Source: Piromyces finnis
Taxonomy: Eukaryota; Neocallimastigomycota; Neocallimastigomycetes; Neocallimastigales; Neocallimastigaceae
Assembly (NCBI GenBank): GCA_002104945.1
Contig: MCFH01000060.1
Coordinates: forward strand, 62,001-126,000
Direction of reading: 5' to 3'
Length of the DNA stretch: 64,000 nucleotides
A program made the position numbers and the translations under genes. Under the pieces are notes generated by a model. The model searched no databases and was not told the DNA's origin. It was given only the letters and a program-made list of their open reading frames with translations. Below are positions 59,601 through 64,000 of the stretch, piece after piece. How positions within the stretch are numbered: position 1 is the stretch's first letter; each line of letters opens with the position of its first letter.

Positions 59601-61081
59601 GTGACTGTAATTAATGCTGGTAATATCCCATAAGTTGAAAGGTAATAATCATCAAAATTAGTGTGCTTAACATTATCAGTATTATTCTGTTCTTTATCAT
59701 CATTAACTTCAGTTTGATTATTGTCATTTCCATTATTGTATATATTAATATCGTAGCACAAATTGGTAAGTTTAATTGGATTATTACTTAAATCCATAAA
59801 ATATAAAGTATCATCCACTAAGTTAATAACAAATCGATTTCTTTTTAAAGAATCAACCCCAATTAGTATATCAAAAATGTCATCTTTGTCTACTAGTCTA
59901 AAATATTCAGAAAAGGTAAGATCACCGATTTTTATACTTAATTCATAAATACTAGAATTTGAATTATTATTAGAGAAGGCTTGTAGAAAAGTTTCAGTAA
60001 TTGTACCAATACAAGGTTTGTTGATTTGAAATTTCTTTAATGCTGATTTAGTAATTAAATTAACACTAGAGCAGGTATCCAAGAAAATTTCAGCATTATT
60101 ATTTTCAACTTCACCAGGTACTTTAATAATTTTATTTCTACTAAAAAGTGACATAACATTTGATGCTGGGTTTTTAAATGAAGTTAACTTTAAAGATTTT
60201 ATAAATTCACTTCTAAATTTAGGGAACCAGTCTAGCAAATTTACTAACTTAGTTTTGACTTCCGTTGATACAATATCCCGAATCAGATCTTCAATGTACA
60301 TGTTTTCCAACTTTTCAAGTATTTTAATATGCTTTTCATTTTTAGTCAATGATTCATCTGCTTTATTATTATCTTCATTAATTTCACTAACTAGATTTGA
60401 AAGTTCGTTTATTCTATCTAACTTATTTTTCTTCTTTGCATTTGTTATATTAGGTTGATTAATAAATGACAAATCAAGAAACTGCAATTTTTCTGTTTTC
60501 CTTTTCTTATCAGATTGAGCGTCATCATCAGTAGTGTCATTATAGGAATTTTTCCTCTTAGGATTGGTTGGTTTTGTTTTATAACTATTATCAAATGTAG
60601 TAATATTATCTTTCCTCAATTTATTTCCAATTTCATCATCAATATAGTTAGAGTTATTTTCACTAATTTTATCAGCATGTATTCTTTTTCCTGATTTGAC
60701 AGTAGGATTATTTTTCTTTGTTGGTTCACCTTGCTCATCACTACTGCTCTTATCCTTTTCATTATTAAGTTGATCTTCATGATTATCAGTATTATTTACT
60801 TTAGGGTTATTAATATTTACTGGTTCATTCATCTCCATATCTATCTCGCTTGTAAGTGGGACTACTTCGTCGTCATCATTTATATCAGTTTTATTGTGAT
60901 TCATTGCCGCGGTAGATATTGGTACAGGATTATCTTTTAATTTACCCGGTGGTACTTTATATGGGGTAAATGTTTTCTTATCATTATTCTTATTCTTTCT
61001 AGTAGCAACAGCAACAATTTCAGGGTACATATCACTAATTCCATTCTGGTTTGATACATTCATAGAATAATCAGTATTCAT
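56660..61081 (-). CDS. pol: Element III Pol polyprotein (protease, RT, RNase H, integrase)
   Basis: 1473 residues from the first ATG, but the frame is open further upstream to about 61370 and overlaps the end of gag, so Pol is probably made as a Gag-Pol fusion by -1 frameshifting. The first 320 or so residues are Asn/Asp/Lys-rich and probably disordered. Protease: D335-T-C replaces the usual DSG or DTG, with ILIGVDSL near 405. Reverse transcriptase about 560-830 with YIDD at 722-725. RNase H includes D871. Integrase: zinc site H1130, H1134, C1164, C1167 and catalytic D1196, D1255, E1291 (D,D35E). The GPF-type module GPLKII lies near 1427. No chromodomain follows. No stop or frameshift damage was seen within it. 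Confidence 0.93.
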   Translation of the reverse strand: MNTDYSMNVSNQNGISDMYPEIVAVATRKNKNNDKKTFTPYKVPPGKLKDNPVPISTAAMNHNKTDINDDDEVVPLTSEIDMEMNEPVNINNPKVNNTDNHEDQLNNEKDKSSSDEQGEPTKKNNPTVKSGKRIHADKISENNSNYIDDEIGNKLRKDNITTFDNSYKTKPTNPKRKNSYNDTTDDDAQSDKKRKTEKLQFLDLSFINQPNITNAKKKNKLDRINELSNLVSEINEDNNKADESLTKNEKHIKILEKLENMYIEDLIRDIVSTEVKTKLVNLLDWFPKFRSEFIKSLKLTSFKNPASNVMSLFSRNKIIKVPGEVENNNAEIFLDTCSSVNLITKSALKKFQINKPCIGTITETFLQAFSNNNSNSSIYELSIKIGDLTFSEYFRLVDKDDIFDILIGVDSLKRNRFVINLVDDTLYFMDLSNNPIKLTNLCYDINIYNNGNDNNQTEVNDDKEQNNTDNVKHTNFDDYYLSTYGILPALITVTSESTTNNQGLDIKLNNLEIKRNIINNIITVLPLDIQNKMKDVFNNFMEVIAIKTDDLGKTKLLPHHIDLLPNTKPIKQRAYRLPKVKADALKVELTKLIENGLIEPSHSPWSSPVVLVPKKNNQVRMCVDYRMLNNFTIKVSYALPLIDDILYYVGNNAAVLSTIDLFSGYHQIPMHPDDKDKTCFTTIFGNYNFVVMPFGLCNAPATFQREMNRIFFDLIGKSVFVYIDDLVIFSNSLEQHVTDLASVFQILKDNGLKINIDKCNFFKQEVELLGHLLSVDGLKPLDSKINVILNWIPPKNIKQLRSFLGAVGYYRKFISNFAQVAQPLYELTKIGIPYEWSDSCSNSFENLKLKLASAPILSPPDFSKPFIIRTDASRSGIGGVLIQLDKDKFEKPLYYQSRTLSDTERHYSITELEGTAAYYCVMKFKSFITGNNFDTLLITDHKPLVSIFKNKEPTTSRHIKWITEFSALRVIVQFEEGKKNVLADALSRMESSQTPVIINNDEKKNSKINISEFNNANDYSNEVGNKNKIVTTKSKIKKKVRFDDDIINVSKNVDISKEIANVIVENKDVNGDIRVGDSNEQRVMLNNFFNDFIKKRIILIDGIEYYKHGDNFRKIITDNNEKIRLIAQAHAIGHEGIYKTYHRLCRDYYWKGMSKDIKLFIKGCHKCQTCKVQPLNKYPENIATPPELPFTRVSLDLIGPLNTTKRGSRYIIALVDYMTKWVEASPLIKTESEDVIRFLTEVFCRHGIPEVLVTDNGPQFSSDRTKAFLDLNDVFVQYITTYHPASNGQIENRNKEISKYLRVLGKNNEEWDDILPSALWALRTAKNEVTKFSSFELLYGRRDMQPFELSINLDKKGPEETDDEYYLRKFITHHNWIQEAINNIETANEVWRDRRKQIRRLRSEFKPGDLVLIKHFNRRKLDPYFIGPLKIIKRQFNTVTVCDPQTGEIAERNIHLKNIIPYYTSYVGYVNEE

Positions 61082-61330
61082 CCCATTATTATTTTCAGCT
61101 TTATACTTTTCATTGTTGGAATAATTAAAACTAGTTCCGTAAGAAGTAGTATTCTTATTATTTAAATTAATCTCTTTTTGAGCATAATTAGTATTATTTT
61201 CATATTGATTATTAGAATACTGTATATTATCATTATTATAAAGTGGATTTTTATTATTTGAATAATTGAATAAATTTATATTTTTATTATCTTTATTTTC
61301 ATTATATTTTCCATTAATGACGGTTTGATT

Positions 61331-61366
61331 ATTGGGAGTTATCCTTCTCCCTAATTGGAGTTTAAA
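61331..61366 (-). promoter_or_regulatory. Predicted -1 ribosomal frameshift signal between gag and pol
   Basis: The heptamer T TTA AAC (61366-61360) is in the gag frame, four codons before the gag stop. After an 8-nt spacer there is a hairpin GGGAG-AAGGATAA-CTCCC. Slipping back one base gives TTT AAA CTC and enters the pol frame, which is open from there to the pol ATG and beyond. Heptamer type, spacing and frame all fit the known rule X XXY YYZ. Confidence 0.75.
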
Positions 61367-62598
61367 TGCTTAACATTGTTAATTCCATCTTTATTATTTA
61401 CTTCTTTATTATTAGTACCGTTTTGAAACATCCTAATCTGTTCCATAGAATATGGACAGACACTGGCTTTGTGACCATGCTGTTTACATCTATAGCACTG
61501 AATGGCCCTAAGCTTATTACCATAAGTATTGTTTTGTAAGCCAGGGTTAGAATTATACCCTCCACTAATAGTATTATTTCTATTATAATTAATATTATTA
61601 TATCCTTGGTGGTTATCTGCATTAATATTTCCATTTTCATCTTTATTAAATTCAATATTTCCATTATTAGAGTTATTATTATTGAAATTGCGAAAATTAC
61701 TAAATTTGGTTTGATTAAAATTATTAGCGTTTTTAATATATCCTATTTTGTTAATATTTCCGAATCGATTATTGTTTCTAGGATTGCCACTATTATTGAG
61801 GTTAGGACTATTTTCATAAGTGTTGTAATTACTATACCCTAAGTGATTATTATAATTATTATGATTATTGTAAAAATTTCTAGGTTGATCGTACATATCC
61901 ATATTCTTATAATTTCTTCCATAATTCATATTAGGATAATCATCTGGGTAGCTATGATTAGTAAGGGTACTATATATTGGATGATTCAAAAGAGAGGAAT
62001 ATCCATAGTTTTGGGTTAACATGTTTATGTTAGCAGTATTAGCATTATTATTAGTGTTAATATAACTATTATTCATTGTTTTCTTCTCGGCCTTTTCAGC
62101 TCTTTCAGCCACTTTAAAAGCTTCTGTTAATGTTTCACATTCTGAAATAATAACCTGAGAGTGTGGATATACTCTCGTTTTAATAGCATTTAAATAATCT
62201 TCTACAGATATCAACCTCATATAATCATGATCTAAATGATGGTATAATTTTAAATATCTATAGTTGAAATTTTTTATTGTTTCATTATCCCTAATTTTCA
62301 GAAGTTTTAGGTTAGAACATTTTTCATTAGGAGTTATCTCTAAGTACTCTTCTATGGCTACTTGGATTTCTTTGAATTTTGGGTAATGCATTTCGTTGTT
62401 TCTCCTTTTTACTAAAGAATTTAATACTTCTTTAATATCACAGTCAACAGCCTCCTTAGCCCATATAAAAATTCTTCTAGGCTCAGTTATGTCATAGATT
62501 TCCATTATCCGAGAAAATTCTTCCATCCAACTATCCACATCCTTTCCATATTCATTTAACTGTGGGATAGCCCTTTGTAATTTTGATGCATCCATCAT
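61351..62598 (-). CDS. gag: Element III Gag
   Basis: 415 residues, the structural protein of the virus-like particle. An N-terminal capsid-like helical region (about 15-180) is followed by a long Asn/Tyr-rich linker (about 180-360) and a single CCHC knuckle near the end (C368, C371, H376, C381). It is not alignable by eye with the chromovirus Gag apart from the knuckle. The start is the first of two adjacent ATG codons, preceded by an A-rich leader. It ends KHLNSN just after the predicted frameshift site. Confidence 0.9.
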   Translation of the reverse strand: MMDASKLQRAIPQLNEYGKDVDSWMEEFSRIMEIYDITEPRRIFIWAKEAVDCDIKEVLNSLVKRRNNEMHYPKFKEIQVAIEEYLEITPNEKCSNLKLLKIRDNETIKNFNYRYLKLYHHLDHDYMRLISVEDYLNAIKTRVYPHSQVIISECETLTEAFKVAERAEKAEKKTMNNSYINTNNNANTANINMLTQNYGYSSLLNHPIYSTLTNHSYPDDYPNMNYGRNYKNMDMYDQPRNFYNNHNNYNNHLGYSNYNTYENSPNLNNSGNPRNNNRFGNINKIGYIKNANNFNQTKFSNFRNFNNNNSNNGNIEFNKDENGNINADNHQGYNNINYNRNNTISGGYNSNPGLQNNTYGNKLRAIQCYRCKQHGHKASVCPYSMEQIRMFQNGTNNKEVNNKDGINNVKHLNSN

Positions 62599-62740
62599 TT
62601 TTTTTTTTTATTTATTTATTATTTATATATTTATATTTCCTTTTTTTTTTTTTTTTTTTTTTTTTTATATATATATATATATAAGTTCTTCTAAATATTA
62701 TTATTATCTTTTATTGTTTTTCATATTATTTTGTTTTGCT
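62599..62740. other. Leader of element III
   Basis: Between the primer site and gag. On the coding strand it has a (TA)n stretch (about 62667-62684) and a poly(A) of about 26 nt, similar in position to the poly(A) tracts of Ia and II. No tandem CTAC(C/T)G repeats, unlike the chromoviruses. Confidence 0.7.
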
Positions 62741-62758
62741 CGTCCGGATTCTCCACCA
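62741..62758 (-). promoter_or_regulatory. Putative tRNA primer binding site of element III
   Basis: TGGTGGAGAATCCGGACG on the coding strand, 8 nt inside the 5' LTR. It starts with TGG, as expected for pairing with the CCA end of a tRNA. The acceptor sequence implied (ATTCTCC-A-CCA) does not match the tRNA-Arg in this window; the tRNA is not identified. Confidence 0.6.
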
Positions 62759-62766
62759 AAAATTTA

Positions 62767-63329
62767 TGGTACGTATTATTTAATAATACCATAAATTTAA
62801 TTATTTATTTTATTTCCAGGAGTCGAACAAAAGGGATTTATACAAAATAATATATTCTAATAAAAGAATAAAAAAAATGATTATTTGTATATTTATTTAT
62901 ATTATAACTAATAATTATTTTTTAGTGTTATTAATTATTTTGCTTTTACTTTTATTATTTTTAACAATTTATACACAAAGTATTTGAATATAAGAAAAAA
63001 AAAGGATTAAACATAAAAAAAAATCTTATTTGTAACTTTCTCTTTTATTTTATTAATAAAAATAATTTTAAGTACATTTATATATTTAATATAAAAAAAT
63101 ATTTTTAGTTAAAACAGATATAAAAATTCTCAATAATTAATTATATTTATCAAAGAACTCTCTTTTCTTAATAAAAGTGAATTTTTGTTATTTTTATATA
63201 AAATTTTTATAATATTTTATTGGTTATTCAATAATAGATTAAATTATTATTTTTCTTAAATAATTGCTAACCCTTAAAAATAACTATATAAATTTAATAT
63301 TTTTAACTATATAATTTTATCACGTATCA
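62767..63329 (-). repeat. 5' LTR of element III
   Basis: 563 bp, one A longer than the other LTR in a run near 63000. The near identity indicates recent insertion. Confidence 0.9.
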
Positions 63330-64000
63330 ACAATGCTACGGTTCAAATAAGATATCACAAAACACTTGAATAGTTATAAAAATAAAAATTTATTTAATTT
63401 TAATTTTTATTCATTTAATTTATTTTTGATTTTTCAATTTTTAGAATTTTTCTCAAAAATCCTCGTACTTTTTCCAACTATCCATTATTTGAAATTTAAT
63501 GGTTTTGGATAGCTAAGGATTTAAATTGATTTCATTCATAATATATGGATCATTCACTGTAACATATATTAATTAAATCCTTAATATATATTATGAATAA
63601 TCTCTTAATATTTGAATAGAAAAATTTTTAATTTATAATTAATAAAATTTTAATTTATGATATGTGTAACATTTTTGCATATCATATATTATATATTTAA
63701 TTATGACATATAATAAAATTATATTATTCAATTAATTATGCCCTTTTTTAGACATAAATAATAATTTTTCTGTCGAGGTATCTTCTGTTTTGTGTGTAAC
63801 AGTTGCCTCTTTTAGTAAAAATTATAATTAAATTCTATGTCATAATTTCAAATTATAAAATATTATACAATAAAGTTAATTAATAAAATAAACCTTAAAT
63901 AATAATAAAATACCTATAACTATTTTAATAATAAAATTTTGTAAAATTTATAAGTATAAAATATTATAAGTAATTATACTAATACTAATAATAAAGGTCT
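63330..64000. other. AT-rich sequence with small inverted repeats
   Basis: No gene seen. It holds short hairpins such as GGATTTAA..TTAAATCC (near 63518-63573) and TGATATG..CATATCA (63658-63685), so it may be part of another repeat or LTR whose end lies outside the window. Confidence 0.5.

Larger units (their letters stand above)
55499..63329 (-). mobile_element. Ty3/gypsy element III (non-chromodomain), full length
   Basis: A 7831-bp minus-strand element with LTRs of 562 bp (55499-56060) and 563 bp (62767-63329) that differ by one A in a run. ACAA occurs on both sides (55495-55498 and 63330-63333); if the first T is not counted in the LTR, the duplication is ACAAT. Gag and Pol are in overlapping, different frames. 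It lacks a chromodomain, has a tRNA-type primer site, and is a distinct lineage from I and II. Confidence 0.94.

Overview
This window is about 85-90% A+T. It has only one convincing host protein gene, a small nuclear-type zinc-finger protein at 6942-7877 (minus strand), and two near-identical copies of one tRNA-Arg(UCU) gene. Most of the rest is transposable elements, many of them nested. The AT content, asparagine-rich proteins, eukaryotic C2H2 zinc fingers, tRNA genes with internal A and B boxes, and Ty3/gypsy retrotransposons point to a very AT-rich eukaryote. A fungus is the best guess (anaerobic gut chytrids have this composition), but a dictyostelid-like amoeba cannot be excluded from sequence alone.

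Layout. 1-6941: AT-rich DNA with simple repeats and no gene seen. 6942-7877: zinc-finger gene. 7878-10083: AT-rich spacer with a punctuated TAA array. 10084-10157: tRNA-Arg. 10172-21724: a mosaic of short non-coding repeats and solo LTRs, including a 2.26-kb tandem array (10786-16302). 21725-36004: a four-level nest (non-coding repeat, solo LTR, chromovirus Ia, chromovirus Ib). 36005-48688: more of the mosaic, including the second tRNA-Arg (38143-38216). 48697-55497: a split solo LTR holding a full-length, apparently intact chromovirus II (48927-55227). 55499-63329: a full-length, apparently intact non-chromodomain Ty3/gypsy element III with separate gag and pol. 63330-64000: AT-rich DNA.

I use working names. 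HCR (hairpin-capped repeat) means non-coding elements of roughly 0.5-0.8 kb (before later insertions and TAA expansion) that begin TGATAAA and end in a two-stem hairpin closing with TCA. Families A, B and C share the same internal loop although their stem sequences differ, and family F is more distant. They abut each other with 2-5 A/T bases between. sLTR-a to sLTR-g are solo-LTR families of 0.5-1.3 kb with no internal region in the window; most are flanked by 5-bp target duplications. Three families have inserted at the same six bases (AGTGAT) of the family A hairpin. All three sLTR-f copies sit at HCR 5' ends. An HCR lies about 15 bp upstream of both tRNA copies.

The three chromoviruses share a signal that predicts Tf1-like self-priming. 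The 11 bases directly after the 5' LTR (ATAACAATTAC) are the exact reverse complement of 11 bases inside the LTR that lie about 35 nt downstream of a TATA box. Element III instead has a tRNA-type primer site, and its gag and pol are joined through a predicted -1 frameshift at T TTA AAC followed by a hairpin. The most novel material is the HCR system and its use as a landing pad by several LTR retroelement families. All comparisons were made by eye.
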